Of a stretch of 64,000 nt of DNA, positions 27,630-36,703 are shown piece by piece. The stretch comes from Salegentibacter sp. Lineage in GTDB: Bacteria > Bacteroidota > Bacteroidia > Flavobacteriales > Flavobacteriaceae. Below the pieces are notes generated by a model. That model had not been told where the DNA came from, did no database searches, and worked only from the letters and a program-made list of their open reading frames with translations. The position numbers and the translations under genes were made by a program. The DNA lies in assembly GCA_017795085.1 (NCBI GenBank), contig CP051246.1, forward strand, positions 1,862,514-1,926,513, read 5' to 3'. Each line of letters opens with the position of its first letter. The first letter of the stretch is position 1.

Positions 27630-27653
27630 CCCGGTTTTGAACCGGGTTTTTTT
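27630..27653 (+). terminator. Terminator after pirin gene
   Basis: CCCGGTT and AACCGGG form a 7-bp stem with a TTG loop, followed by seven T residues. Confidence 0.9.
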
Positions 27654-27692
27654 ATTTTTATAAATTCATAATCTTTTAAAACTAAACATGGA

Positions 27693-28271
27693 ATGACCAC
27701 CAACAGACTGGAAGTCTTTAGTGACGGAGTACTCGCTATTATAATCACTATTATGGTTTTGGAATTAGAAATCCCTGAAGGAAATCAACTGTACGATTTA
27801 CTGGAAGTGCTTCCTACTTTTTTCACTTATCTATTTAGTTTTATTTACTTGGGTATCTACTGGAATAACCACCATCATTTATGGCAGGTTGTTGAAAAAT
27901 TAAACGGCCGTATTCTTTGGGCCAACCTTCATTTATTGTTCTGGTTATCCTTATTTCCATTTGCTACGGGCTGGATTGGAAATAACTTGTTTGATACTGT
28001 TCCGGTGGCTTTATATGGAGGTATTCTTTTTATGGCCAGTCTGGCCTGGTTTATTTTATGTCGGGAAATAATAATATTTGCAGGGATATCTTCAGAACCA
28101 GCAAAAGCTATAAAAGATGATAAAAAAACTAAAATTTCTTTGGTTTTATATGCTTTTGGTATCGGACTTTCTTTCCTCAAACCAATTTTAGGCTGTCTGG
28201 CTTATGCCCTGCTTGCATTTTTTTGGTTTATCCCGGATAAACGTATCGAAAACCTTAGAATCAAAAAATAA
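27693..28271 (+). CDS. TMEM175-family (DUF1211) potassium channel-like protein
   Basis: This 192-residue membrane protein starts with the family signature RLEVFSDGVLAIIITIMVLELEIP, including the FSD motif of the first helix. About six hydrophobic segments follow, for example FFTYLFSFIYLGIYW, LHLLFWLSLFPFATGW and LVLYAFGIGLSFLKPILG. Prokaryotic TMEM175 proteins form tetrameric potassium-permeable channels. The ATG at 27693 follows a frame-shifted ATGGAATGA; the FSD motif position supports this start. It is closely followed by a GNAT gene and a DoxX gene, probably one operon. Confidence 0.92.
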   Translation: MTTNRLEVFSDGVLAIIITIMVLELEIPEGNQLYDLLEVLPTFFTYLFSFIYLGIYWNNHHHLWQVVEKLNGRILWANLHLLFWLSLFPFATGWIGNNLFDTVPVALYGGILFMASLAWFILCREIIIFAGISSEPAKAIKDDKKTKISLVLYAFGIGLSFLKPILGCLAYALLAFFWFIPDKRIENLRIKK

Positions 28272-28275
28272 ACCA

Positions 28276-28554
28276 ATGGATATAAAAAGAACTGAAGTAA
28301 ACAAAAAAGGAGTTTTCCAAGGCTTTGTTGATGAAAAAAGCATAGGAAAAATGACCTATAAAATGTTTGGAACCTCTCAACTAATTATTGAACATACTAA
28401 AGTAGATACCGACTTTAAAGGAATGGGGTTGGGCTTAAAGCTACTTCTGGCCGTAGTTGATTACGCGAGAAAAAATGATTTTAGGATTATCCCTATTTGC
28501 CCCTTTGCAAAAAAAATGTTTGAAAAGCATCCCGAACTACAGGATGTACTTTAA
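28276..28554 (+). CDS. GNAT-like N-acetyltransferase (YjdJ type)
   Basis: This 92-residue protein belongs to the minimal GCN5-related acetyltransferase group. The acetyl-CoA loop is visible in DTDFKGMGLGLKLLLAVVDYARKN, in parts DTDFKGMGLGLKLL and VVDYARKN. The C-terminus IIPICPFAKKMFEKHPELQDVL (IPICPFAKKMFEKHPE) is typical of this short family. I place the start at 28276, 4 bp after the TMEM175 stop, because the possible 24-codon extension would overlap that gene and does not look like the family. The substrate is unknown. Confidence 0.88.
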   Translation: MDIKRTEVNKKGVFQGFVDEKSIGKMTYKMFGTSQLIIEHTKVDTDFKGMGLGLKLLLAVVDYARKNDFRIIPICPFAKKMFEKHPELQDVL

Positions 28555-28571
28555 AGCTTAATAACACTAAA

Positions 28572-28931
28572 ATGATAAAACAAATCTTACTCATATTATT
28601 GGGAATTTTCTTTATTCTTAACGGCATAAATCATTTTTTCAACACACATATTTTAGAGGAATATGCTGAAAAACGCAGTTTATTCGCCCCAAAGCTTATG
28701 CTTACTTTAAGTGGTATTTTACTTTGTCTTGGTGGACTTGCCCTTATTACCGGGTACTTTTTGGTAGAGGGCATTATCGGACTTTGCATCTTCCTGGCCA
28801 TTGCCTCTTTCAGTATCCATAAATTCTGGACGCTGAAAAAAAGGGAAACCATCATGCTGGAAGCTATGCACTTTGTAAAAAACTGGGCTATTTTATTTGA
28901 ATTAGCTTATATCGCCTACACTGTAGATTAA
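28572..28931 (+). CDS. DoxX-like small membrane protein
   Basis: This 119-residue protein has four hydrophobic helices, starting with ILLILLGIFFILNGINHFF and including LMLTLSGILLCLGGLALITGYF. The overall pattern matches DoxX/DoxD-like proteins, integral membrane proteins sometimes linked to thiol or quinone redox reactions. It is the last gene of the TMEM175-GNAT-DoxX group and converges with the MscS-type gene 4 bp downstream. Its activity is not known. Confidence 0.82.
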   Translation: MIKQILLILLGIFFILNGINHFFNTHILEEYAEKRSLFAPKLMLTLSGILLCLGGLALITGYFLVEGIIGLCIFLAIASFSIHKFWTLKKRETIMLEAMHFVKNWAILFELAYIAYTVD

Positions 28932-28935
28932 TCAA

Positions 28936-30681
28936 CTAACTCTCAGCCCCTACACTGCCCTCAGGTGGATATTTTGATGAATTTCGCAATTCATCAATTT
29001 GTTCCCTACTAAATTTGGGAATAGACATTTCTTTATTAGTTCGCCATTGAGCCACCCTTTCTTCGGCTTCTTGACTCCTGTTTTTGTCAAGCCCTCCATC
29101 TTTGGCAAAATATAAAGTTTGTGATGGGAAAGCAAAATCGCTTCCACTTTGCTCTACCACATCCATCATCCTCAACATCAAATCTTCTCTAATTTCCAGA
29201 AAATGATCATAATTTATAGCATTTAGATAGGCAAAAATCTCAAGGTCTAACGAACTGGAACCAAAACCTATAAATCGTACCCGGGCAGGATCTTCATAAA
29301 CCTTTGGATGGGCATAAAGCACTTTTCTAAGTTCACTAAGCAAAAAACGGAGTTGATCCGGAGTGGTTTCATACCTAAAATTAATTATACTATAAAACCT
29401 GAATTTATCCCGGAAAGCATAATTTTCAATAGTATCCGAAGAAAAAGCGCCGTTGGGAATGGTCACTAATGTACGATCTAAAGTCCTAATCCTGGTAGAG
29501 CGAATGCCAATTTTTTCAACGGTTCCGGTAATTTGCCCAACCTGGCAAAAATCTCCCACCCGTATGGGGCGGTCTGCGATAAGAGTAACACTCCCCACAA
29601 AGTTTTCAATAGTTTTTTGTGCCCCTAGTGCCAAGGCAATACCTCCTATTCCCAAAGCCGCAAGCCCTGTAGTTACATCTATTCCAATAGCGCCCAAAAT
29701 GGCTATAATCCCAAATATAACAACCGCAATTTTTGCAGCGCGTTGTATAAACAACACAATGGAAACCCCTGCGGCATTTCCCCTGATTAACATCTTCTCT
29801 TGTGAAAACTTTCCTAAAAAATCAGCGAGTTTCCATAAGAGCAACACTATAGCTATAATACCAACAATGATAGTAAGTGCACTAAATTTTTGCCTTATAA
29901 TTATTGATAATCCCAACGTACGGGATAGACTAACAAAAAGCAGTACGGCCAGATAAAGCCTTAAAGGTAGTTTTAAAGCATTAATAACCCCTGATACCGG
30001 CTCATGTTTAGCTCCTTTCCATAGAGCTCGTAAAACAGTAAAAAACAACAATGAGATACCCCAGGCCAGCATAAAGCTAACTCCTATTAAAAGACTGGCC
30101 ACTATCCATTGCCCGGCGGGTACGCCACCCCAATTATGATCTTTTAAGAAGCCCGGCAAGATTTTTTCTACCAAAGGACTGGGAGCTAATGCTACCGAAT
30201 CAATAGAAATTAGACTTTCTTCTGAAAACAACCAAATTGGAAGCCCTTCAGAAGAAGTGGTTTTTACCAAAAATATGGCTATAGATTCACCATCGGCATT
30301 TATCGTCCCTATCTTATCAAGTCCTGTTTCTAAATCATCATCAGTTTTCCCCTCGGGTTTATTACTAATAAGGGAATAAGGTAAAATATCACCCTCAGTA
30401 TCTAATAAATTCACCAAAACCTTTACTAAATGCTCCCGGCTCTCCCGACTCTTTACAGCCTTGGGAAATTGTAAATAGCGAGCAGCATTTGAATAATTTC
30501 CTGCAGACATTGCATCAATAAACCCCACAACGGTACCCCGGGGGGTATTCCGTCCTAACATATCTTTAGAGACTTCTTCTTTTTCCGTATCTTCAGATGT
30601 ACTTATTCCCGGGAGCTGGGCATAGGCAAAAAAACTTATAAATAGAAATATAAACAGGAAGGCATTTTTTGTTATCCTCAT
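28936..30681 (-). CDS. Mechanosensitive ion channel, MscS family
   Basis: This 581-residue membrane protein probably opens under membrane tension to release solutes on hypo-osmotic shock. A signal peptide ends near AYAQLPG, followed by a periplasmic domain (to about residue 190). Four or five membrane helices follow. The pore helix is rich in Gly and Ala (GLAALGIGGIALALGAQKTI at about residues 340-360), then FVGSVTLIADRPIRVGDF, the MscS beta domain. The C-terminal alpha/beta part includes FRYETTPDQLRFLLSEL. It is longer than E. coli MscS because of the N-terminal extension, as often seen in Bacteroidota. It is convergent with the DoxX-like gene. Confidence 0.95.
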   Translation of the reverse strand: MRITKNAFLFIFLFISFFAYAQLPGISTSEDTEKEEVSKDMLGRNTPRGTVVGFIDAMSAGNYSNAARYLQFPKAVKSRESREHLVKVLVNLLDTEGDILPYSLISNKPEGKTDDDLETGLDKIGTINADGESIAIFLVKTTSSEGLPIWLFSEESLISIDSVALAPSPLVEKILPGFLKDHNWGGVPAGQWIVASLLIGVSFMLAWGISLLFFTVLRALWKGAKHEPVSGVINALKLPLRLYLAVLLFVSLSRTLGLSIIIRQKFSALTIIVGIIAIVLLLWKLADFLGKFSQEKMLIRGNAAGVSIVLFIQRAAKIAVVIFGIIAILGAIGIDVTTGLAALGIGGIALALGAQKTIENFVGSVTLIADRPIRVGDFCQVGQITGTVEKIGIRSTRIRTLDRTLVTIPNGAFSSDTIENYAFRDKFRFYSIINFRYETTPDQLRFLLSELRKVLYAHPKVYEDPARVRFIGFGSSSLDLEIFAYLNAINYDHFLEIREDLMLRMMDVVEQSGSDFAFPSQTLYFAKDGGLDKNRSQEAEERVAQWRTNKEMSIPKFSREQIDELRNSSKYPPEGSVGAES

Positions 30682-30762
30682 GATTTAGGTTTTAAAACTC
30701 ATATATTATGAAAGTCATAAGCTACAGAAAGAGCTCGGGACAAGTTAGCCATTTAAAAAAAG

Positions 30763-31011
30763 ATGGTCAATACCACTAGCACAAATAAACCTCCCAAAAC
30801 ATCCGGAATTTATAAAATATATGCCGATAAAATTATCATTTCTTACCGAAAAATTAAACTACTCCGACAAATACGCCATCTTCGGAAAATTTTAAGCAAA
30901 ATACCCGGTACAAGTATCGAAGCACTTACTCTCGAATACAGAGAAAAATTAGCTTATTTTAGTAAAAAACTTTCATTTTTTTCTAATTTCAGCAATAAAA
31001 TAAAACCGTAA
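30763..31011 (+). CDS. Hypothetical basic protein (82 residues)
   Basis: I do not recognise this small basic frame. It is rich in Lys, Ile and Ser, with segments such as KIKLLRQIRHLRKILSKIPG. There is no signal peptide or clear domain. Its stop codon touches the ATG of the YciI-like gene (TAAATG), which would suit translational coupling, and the codon use is not unusual. It may be a true short gene or a chance frame. Confidence 0.35.
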   Translation: MVNTTSTNKPPKTSGIYKIYADKIIISYRKIKLLRQIRHLRKILSKIPGTSIEALTLEYREKLAYFSKKLSFFSNFSNKIKP

Positions 31012-31299
31012 ATGAATTACTATCTTCTTTTCTATAAAACCGTGGGCGATTATATTGAACGTCGTAGAGAATACAGAGACGAACACCTAAAATTAGCTCG
31101 TAAAGCTGCAAAAAACGGGGAGCTAATTATGGGGGGTACCCTTGATAATCCAGCTAATGAAGCCCTCTTAATTTTTAAAGGAAATTCCCCTGAAATCGCT
31201 GAAAATTTTGCAAAAAACGATCCCTATGTTATAAACGGACTAATAAGTCATTGGGTAGTACGCCCGTGGAATGTGGTTATTGAAGGTGAGACTACTTAA
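31012..31299 (+). CDS. YciI-like protein
   Basis: This 95-residue ferredoxin-like-fold protein matches YciI proteins. It begins MNYYLLFYKTVGDYIERR and has the conserved GGTLDNPANEALLIF, then FAKNDPYVINGLISHWVVRPWNVV. The family places a His/Asp pair in a small active-site pocket; here H.LKLARKAAKNGEL and the NDPYV segment fill those positions. The reaction is unknown. It may be coupled to the preceding 82-codon frame. Confidence 0.88.
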   Translation: MNYYLLFYKTVGDYIERRREYRDEHLKLARKAAKNGELIMGGTLDNPANEALLIFKGNSPEIAENFAKNDPYVINGLISHWVVRPWNVVIEGETT

Positions 31300-31484
31300 T
31301 TTTCACGTTTTAATATCAAAATCTTTATTTCTTAAATAAAACCCAAAGTCGGTTTCCTTATTAATTAGGCGAGCATTTATTTCTAAATTTAGGTAGGCTT
31401 TTGCATTTTTCTAAAATCTTATACCCAGGTTTTCAGAAGGCTGCAAAACTTAAAAACGCTAACCAAAGATTTAAGGATATAAAG

Positions 31485-33335
31485 ATGCTGGAAATATCGG
31501 AATTTTCGGAAATAACGATTAAACAAATTTTAACACAACTTGAAGCTGATCACGAAATAACCGCAAAGCTTCCCGGAGATGGGTTTTTACATATTGAAAA
31601 AGAGCTTCCCTACCTGCTTATTTACCGAAAAAGGGTTAATGATACAGGCACTCAAAGAATGTTTAATAGCGAGGCGTCCTATTTGATTATTGGCAATAGT
31701 GATTTTGAAAGCTATCAGGAATTAATCTTTAAAATTTCCGATCAGCTTTCCCCGCAATTCAAATCTTATCTTTTACTGGAAATCTATGCCGGGGAAAATA
31801 ATTCAAATTGTTTTAAAATTAGAGGACCGGCCAAACGACTTCCATCATCCTTAGACCTATTGAAATCAGAATTGCTAAAAGTAAACGATTTTTTTTCAGG
31901 TATTTATCTTCAAGCTAAAATTTTTGACACTCCCAACCGTCACAAAGAAGGCGATAAAGCCTTAATGGAAATTGAACAAACCAAACAATCAGGAGCGGTT
32001 TTAATAAGCCTGGAAATCCCACCTGTCTACCGTGATGACGAAAATGCGGTCTATCCTGTTTTTTTCCGTGGTTTTAGAAACTTTGTCCTTAAAGCCATTC
32101 ATAAAGCGGTATTTGATTTTATAAGGGTTCAAACTTCTTGTGGGGTAGCCAGTTACAACGCTTTGGGTACAAAATATTTAAAGGACAAAATCTTTGAAAT
32201 CGATAAAAAGCTGGCAAAAATTGAGCGTTCTTACCAATTCTTGTGGCTTGTATCACCTTCTAACATTCACGAGATTAAAGAAGAATTTTTTAACAGTCAT
32301 TATAAAAACGTATTAGATTATCATTACCGGCTCCTCCCCATAGACCCCGATGTATTAAAACGAGAGCTGTATAACCTGAATATAGAAGAAGTTGATGATC
32401 CCGCTATGTCTTATCTGTTCAGGGCAAAACGAGAAGAATTAGACCAGCAAATCACCATGCTTAGCGAACGCGGAACCCAAAACTTTTTCTATAACAGTAT
32501 CCGTTTATATAAAGGTATTGGGAATAATTTAAGTGAAGAAGCCGGAAAAATTCTAAGGGAAATTACAGAAGAAGACGCTGGTCCTGAAGGTGAAATGGTA
32601 GACGCCAAAGGTTTTAGTAGTTTAGCACGGCGGGAGTTTGATTATTTTCAGGAACAAGACGAGGCTTTTACATGTAAGGTACATATCAGAAAGGATGTAA
32701 ATATTATGATGGTCTCCCAGGGAGAACTCTATGTTCCAGCCGATTATAAAATGAAAAAAACTGAAGCCAGGGCACTCATTCAACACGAAGTGGGTACCCA
32801 CGTGCTAACTTACTATAATGGCACCCAACAACCCCTGGAATTATTAAGTAGTGGGCTGGCCGATTACGACCCGCTTCAGGAAGGTATAGCAGTTTTAGCT
32901 GAGTTTTTGGTAGATGGGCTTACGGCAAACCGATTGCGAACCCTGGCCGGAAGGGTAATTGCCGGTTCAGCTTTAATTGAGGGAGGCGATTTTCAGCAAA
33001 TATTCAGTTTACTTACCAAAGATTATGGTTTTTCACCAGAACGCGGCTTTAATATCACTTCCAGAATTATGCAGGGGGGAGGATTTCTAAAAGACATCAT
33101 TTATTTAAAAGGTCTGGTAGAACTTAAAGAATATTTACAAAAAGATGGCGAATTAGAACCTCTTTTAGCAGGAAAATATGCCTTGCAACACCAGCATATC
33201 ATTAAGGAATTAACTGAAAGAAAAGTTTTAAAACCGGGTACTTTGCGCCCGAGTTACTTATTAACCGAAGATATAGAGGAAAAACTAAACCTAATCAAAG
33301 AGGGACTTCCCCTGTCTAAAATGATAACCCAATGA
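31485..33335 (+). CDS. DUF1704 (QEGLA-motif) predicted metallopeptidase
   Basis: The 616-residue product belongs to the family named after flavohemoglobin expression-modulating QEGLA proteins (DUF1704). Eukaryotic members include MATCAP, a tubulin tyrosine carboxypeptidase. The predicted zinc site is IQHEVGTHVLTYY, an HExxxH-type motif, with the following Glu in PLQEGIAVLAEF, the QEGLA motif itself. I prefer the ATG at 31485; a TTG at 31401 would add 28 residues. Its end overlaps the next gene, an ATP-grasp ligase, by 4 bp, and an AstE/AspA hydrolase gene follows. That set suggests linked addition and removal of a peptide-like group. The substrate is unknown. Confidence 0.88.
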   Translation: MLEISEFSEITIKQILTQLEADHEITAKLPGDGFLHIEKELPYLLIYRKRVNDTGTQRMFNSEASYLIIGNSDFESYQELIFKISDQLSPQFKSYLLLEIYAGENNSNCFKIRGPAKRLPSSLDLLKSELLKVNDFFSGIYLQAKIFDTPNRHKEGDKALMEIEQTKQSGAVLISLEIPPVYRDDENAVYPVFFRGFRNFVLKAIHKAVFDFIRVQTSCGVASYNALGTKYLKDKIFEIDKKLAKIERSYQFLWLVSPSNIHEIKEEFFNSHYKNVLDYHYRLLPIDPDVLKRELYNLNIEEVDDPAMSYLFRAKREELDQQITMLSERGTQNFFYNSIRLYKGIGNNLSEEAGKILREITEEDAGPEGEMVDAKGFSSLARREFDYFQEQDEAFTCKVHIRKDVNIMMVSQGELYVPADYKMKKTEARALIQHEVGTHVLTYYNGTQQPLELLSSGLADYDPLQEGIAVLAEFLVDGLTANRLRTLAGRVIAGSALIEGGDFQQIFSLLTKDYGFSPERGFNITSRIMQGGGFLKDIIYLKGLVELKEYLQKDGELEPLLAGKYALQHQHIIKELTERKVLKPGTLRPSYLLTEDIEEKLNLIKEGLPLSKMITQ

Positions 33336-34381
33336 AAATTTGCTTTGTACTAAATGATATTGCCACCGAAAGATGTGGAACTTCGGTACTCTTAATGACT
33401 GCTGCATTTAACCGCGGTCATGAGGTATATGTAATGGGGGTTGGCGATTTTAACTTTCATCACAATGAACCTATAACCATTCTCACCACACAAGCCCCAA
33501 AAAACACTAAAACCAAATCACCTCAAAAATATTTAGAGGCCTTACAGGGTAGTAGAGTACGTCGCAAAAAAATCACCGCAAAAAATCTGGATGTTTTATT
33601 TATAAGAAATAACCCAACTGAAGAAGAGAGCGGCCGTGAATGGGCAGAACAGGCCGGGGTTGCTTTTGGTCGAATGATGCAGCAACAAGGGGTTTTGGTT
33701 TTGAATGATGCTTTTGCTCTCTCACATGCCTTTATTGATAAACTCTATTTTGAAGAGCTACCGGGTGAAATCAAACCTGACTCTTTAATTACACGAAGTA
33801 AAGATGAAATTTTGGACTTTTGGGATAAACACGATAAAAAGATGGTGTTAAAACCCCTGGAAGGTTCCGGTGGCAAAGATGTTTTTTTAATAGACGAAAA
33901 CGAGAAAAATGTGAACCAAATTATTGAAACTATCAGTAGCCAGGGGTATGTTATTGCGCAAGAATTTCTGCCTGCCGTAAAAGATGGCGATGTAAGAATA
34001 TTGCTTATGAACGGACGGGTAATGGTAAAAGATGGAAAACAGGCAATCATTAGAAGACTAAGCGGCGAAGGAGAGTTTAGAAGTAATTTTGCTCTTGGAG
34101 CAACTGCCGATAGCAGTGACCTTACTCCAGAAATGCAACGTATTGTGGATCTAACTGCGCCCAAATTAATTCGGGACGGACTCTTCTTTGTCGGGCTTGA
34201 TATAGTAAAAGATAAGCTAATTGAGATAAATGTGCTTAGCCCCGGAGGCATGGAACATTTTAAGGATATCGGCCTTCCCGATTTCACCCATATAGTAATT
34301 GAATCAATTGAGAGAAAAGTAGAATACAAAGAAATGTACGGTAATCAATTATCCAACCGGGTTTTAGCCACAATGGACTGA
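33332..34381 (+). CDS. ATP-grasp ligase, glutathione synthetase-like
   Basis: This 349-residue protein looks like prokaryotic glutathione synthetase (GshB). It has an N-terminal domain starting MKICFVLNDIATERCGTS and an ATP-grasp core. The core shows MVLKPLEGSGGKDVFLI (nucleotide-binding Lys and Gly-rich loop) and the Mg-binding KLIEINVLSPGG. Such enzymes join an acyl-phosphate to an amine. A role in true glutathione synthesis is unlikely on context alone, because no gamma-glutamylcysteine ligase lies nearby. The ATGA overlap with the DUF1704 gene implies coupled translation and a shared substrate. The function is best described as a peptide or amino-acid ligase of unknown substrate. Confidence 0.88.
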   Translation: MKICFVLNDIATERCGTSVLLMTAAFNRGHEVYVMGVGDFNFHHNEPITILTTQAPKNTKTKSPQKYLEALQGSRVRRKKITAKNLDVLFIRNNPTEEESGREWAEQAGVAFGRMMQQQGVLVLNDAFALSHAFIDKLYFEELPGEIKPDSLITRSKDEILDFWDKHDKKMVLKPLEGSGGKDVFLIDENEKNVNQIIETISSQGYVIAQEFLPAVKDGDVRILLMNGRVMVKDGKQAIIRRLSGEGEFRSNFALGATADSSDLTPEMQRIVDLTAPKLIRDGLFFVGLDIVKDKLIEINVLSPGGMEHFKDIGLPDFTHIVIESIERKVEYKEMYGNQLSNRVLATMD

Positions 34382-34511
34382 AAATAAGTTTGAAGTCAGA
34401 CTTTAAAAATCAAGCCCGGGGTAAATACAAAGTATATAAAAGAAATAAATTTTCAGTTTCAAAGACTGCCCGGGCATTTAAATCTTGATTATCGAATAAA
34501 TTTAGATAGTT

Positions 34512-35417
34512 ATGAGTAATAAAAAAATTCCCAGGATTATAGGCACTTACACCAGTAACAAAAAAGGGCCTCTGCTTTTTATTACCGGCGGTGTACACGG
34601 CAACGAGCACAGCGGTGTAAAGGCCTTGCAACGTGTTTTTAAAGAACTTGAGAAATCAAAACCCGAAATTCAGGGAAGCATTATAGGAGTTTCAGGTAAT
34701 CATAAAGCTTTAAACAAAAACAAACGTTATATTGATGAAGACCTAAACCGTACCTGGACCAAAGAAAATATTGAGAATAAAAAAATGGAAACCCACGAAC
34801 AAAAAGAAATGTGGGAGATTATAAAAGTTCTGAAACAATATCCGGAAAGTGATTTTACCAAAAGGTATTTCCTCGATTGTCACACCACCTCCTCCCCCAG
34901 CCTGCCTTACATATCGGTACAGGAAATAAATGATAATGATAAATGGGCCCATTGTTTTCCCACTTATATCGTACGGGGTTTTAGCGATATGGTTTACGGA
35001 TGTATCGATCATTATTTAAGTCGAATTGGCCTTACCGGATTTGTTTTAGAAGCCGGTCAACATACTGACCACACTTCAGTAGAAAATCATGAGGGCGTAA
35101 TTTGGCTGGCCTTAAAAGAAGCTTGCAAACTTGATTTAACTCAAATTTCCAGCTATCCGGAATGTGTTACCCGCTTTACTGATAAAAATGCCCCAAAGCA
35201 GAAAACCTTTGAATTAATACACCGTTATGGTTTGAAAGATTCTGATGAATTTAAAATGCAGAAAGGCTATAAGAACTTTCAGAAAATAGAAAAAAACGAA
35301 TTACTTGCCATAAAAAATGCTACGCAAATTCGAAGTGAGTGGAATGCCCGAATTTTTATGCCATTATACCAAAAGCAGGGTAACGATGGTTTCTTTATAA
35401 TTCGAGAAGTTGATTAG
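34512..35417 (+). CDS. Succinylglutamate desuccinylase/aspartoacylase-family hydrolase
   Basis: This 301-residue zinc hydrolase has the AstE/AspA form of the M14 carboxypeptidase fold. Zinc ligands are visible in GGVHGNEHSG (His and Glu) and FLDCHTTSS (His). The conserved DEDLNRTW is the substrate carboxylate-binding segment. Family members remove acyl groups from amino acids or trim peptides. It lies 130 bp after the ATP-grasp gene. Arginine-catabolism genes, expected for true AstE, are absent, so a role beside the ligase and DUF1704 protein is more likely. Confidence 0.88.
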   Translation: MSNKKIPRIIGTYTSNKKGPLLFITGGVHGNEHSGVKALQRVFKELEKSKPEIQGSIIGVSGNHKALNKNKRYIDEDLNRTWTKENIENKKMETHEQKEMWEIIKVLKQYPESDFTKRYFLDCHTTSSPSLPYISVQEINDNDKWAHCFPTYIVRGFSDMVYGCIDHYLSRIGLTGFVLEAGQHTDHTSVENHEGVIWLALKEACKLDLTQISSYPECVTRFTDKNAPKQKTFELIHRYGLKDSDEFKMQKGYKNFQKIEKNELLAIKNATQIRSEWNARIFMPLYQKQGNDGFFIIREVD

Positions 35418-35596
35418 GAGAAAACACTTATTTTCTCCTAATTCCTATAATTCTTATAGTTATACATTTTAGCCTGAACTTATTCATTTTCCCATTTCGA
35501 AACATAAGATTTTCTACTGAAAATGGATTGATGAATTATAACATAAACACCTACGGTAAGGGTAAGGACACTGAGCAGCTATCCCGAATACGGGAA

Positions 35597-36703
35597 TTAT
35601 TGGGTAAATTCAATACAGACCGGGCTCATCACCTTTGCTTTCTGAATTTTATAAAGCTTTCCCGTATTTTCATCAATCCTGAAACCAGTAATGGAATCAC
35701 TATCTTGGTTTGCCGCGTACAGAAATTTTCCATCTGAAGAAATCCCAAAGTTTCTAGGGGTTTTCCCTTCCGTAGAGAAATAATCTATAAGCTTTAATTT
35801 CCCGCTTTTCTCATCAACCAAAAAAGCTATAATACTGTTATGGCCACGGTTTGACGCATACAAAAAAGTCCCTGATGGATGCAGGTGGATATCAGCTGTA
35901 GCATTCGCTCCTTCAAAATTTTCAGGAAGTGTAGTTTTACGCTCCACAAACTCCAATCCGCCATTTTTATCAACTTTAAACACACTAATGCTACTCTTTA
36001 ATTCATTGATGGAATAAGCATAGTTACCTTCTTCTGAAAGTGTAAAATGTCGTGGCCCTGAACCTTTTGCTAAAGAAACATACGGCTGCAAGCTTTTAGT
36101 TAAATAGCCTTTTTCTTCATCAAAATCAAATATCCATATTTTATCATTTCCCAAATCAGCAATATAGGCTGTTTTATTATCGGCACTCATGTTAACCGAA
36201 TGCGCGTGGGATACGTCGGGATTTTCAAGCACAATTTTTTGATTGGTCTTTAAATTTCCATTTTTATCACGCTTATAAACCATTACCACACCGCCCATAT
36301 AATTGGCTACAAAAACATACTTGCCCGACTTATCGGTTTCAATATGACAAGGAGCAAAACTTTCGGTAGATAGTTTACCCAGTTCTTCCAGACTATTGTC
36401 TTTATTCCGTTTAAACGAATGGATATATCCTGAATTATCGTCTTTATCTCCCAATTCGCTAACGGCATATAAGTTTTTTCCATCCTGGCTGGTTTTCACA
36501 AAACTGGGATTAATTACTTCTGCTACAGTTTCTGGCCTACTCAATTTTCCGTTTTCCACATTACGGTACATTAAATAAATCCCTTCTGCTTTGCCATCTA
36601 CATGACCTTCAGTCTTGGTATATGTACCTATATAAACCGGCTCTTGACTTAAAACAGGCAAGGAAATAAACAGCAGTACTATTAGGATTTTTTTTATAAC
36701 CAT
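35597..36703 (-). CDS. Lactonase family protein (YbhE-type seven-bladed propeller)
   Basis: This 368-residue exported protein has a signal peptide ending near LPVLSQEPV and the repeated propeller phrases of 6-phosphogluconolactonase YbhE: YIGTYTK, FVKTSQDGKNLYAVSE, HAHSVNMSADNKTAYIAD, SGPRHFTLSEEGNYAYSINE and NRGHNSIIAF. The secretion signal argues against a role in the cytosolic pentose-phosphate pathway; it may hydrolyse an extracytoplasmic lactone. The start overlaps the end of the corA-like gene by 10 bp. A TCCCG/CGGGA palindrome lies at 35582-35595 just past the stop, without a T-run. Confidence 0.9.
   Translation of the reverse strand: MVIKKILIVLLFISLPVLSQEPVYIGTYTKTEGHVDGKAEGIYLMYRNVENGKLSRPETVAEVINPSFVKTSQDGKNLYAVSELGDKDDNSGYIHSFKRNKDNSLEELGKLSTESFAPCHIETDKSGKYVFVANYMGGVVMVYKRDKNGNLKTNQKIVLENPDVSHAHSVNMSADNKTAYIADLGNDKIWIFDFDEEKGYLTKSLQPYVSLAKGSGPRHFTLSEEGNYAYSINELKSSISVFKVDKNGGLEFVERKTTLPENFEGANATADIHLHPSGTFLYASNRGHNSIIAFLVDEKSGKLKLIDYFSTEGKTPRNFGISSDGKFLYAANQDSDSITGFRIDENTGKLYKIQKAKVMSPVCIEFTQ

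Noticed and set aside
33745..34329. A 194-codon minus-strand frame inside the ATP-grasp gene
   Set aside because: It is Ser/Ile-rich with no motif, typical of the antisense of a real coding region.
33332..34381. A true glutathione synthetase for glutathione biosynthesis
   Set aside because: The fold matches, but no partner ligase is nearby and the gene is translationally coupled to a DUF1704 gene, so I kept a neutral ligase call.
35528..35737. A 69-codon plus-strand frame over the end of the lactonase gene
   Set aside because: It overlaps the well-supported lactonase on the opposite strand and shows no domain.
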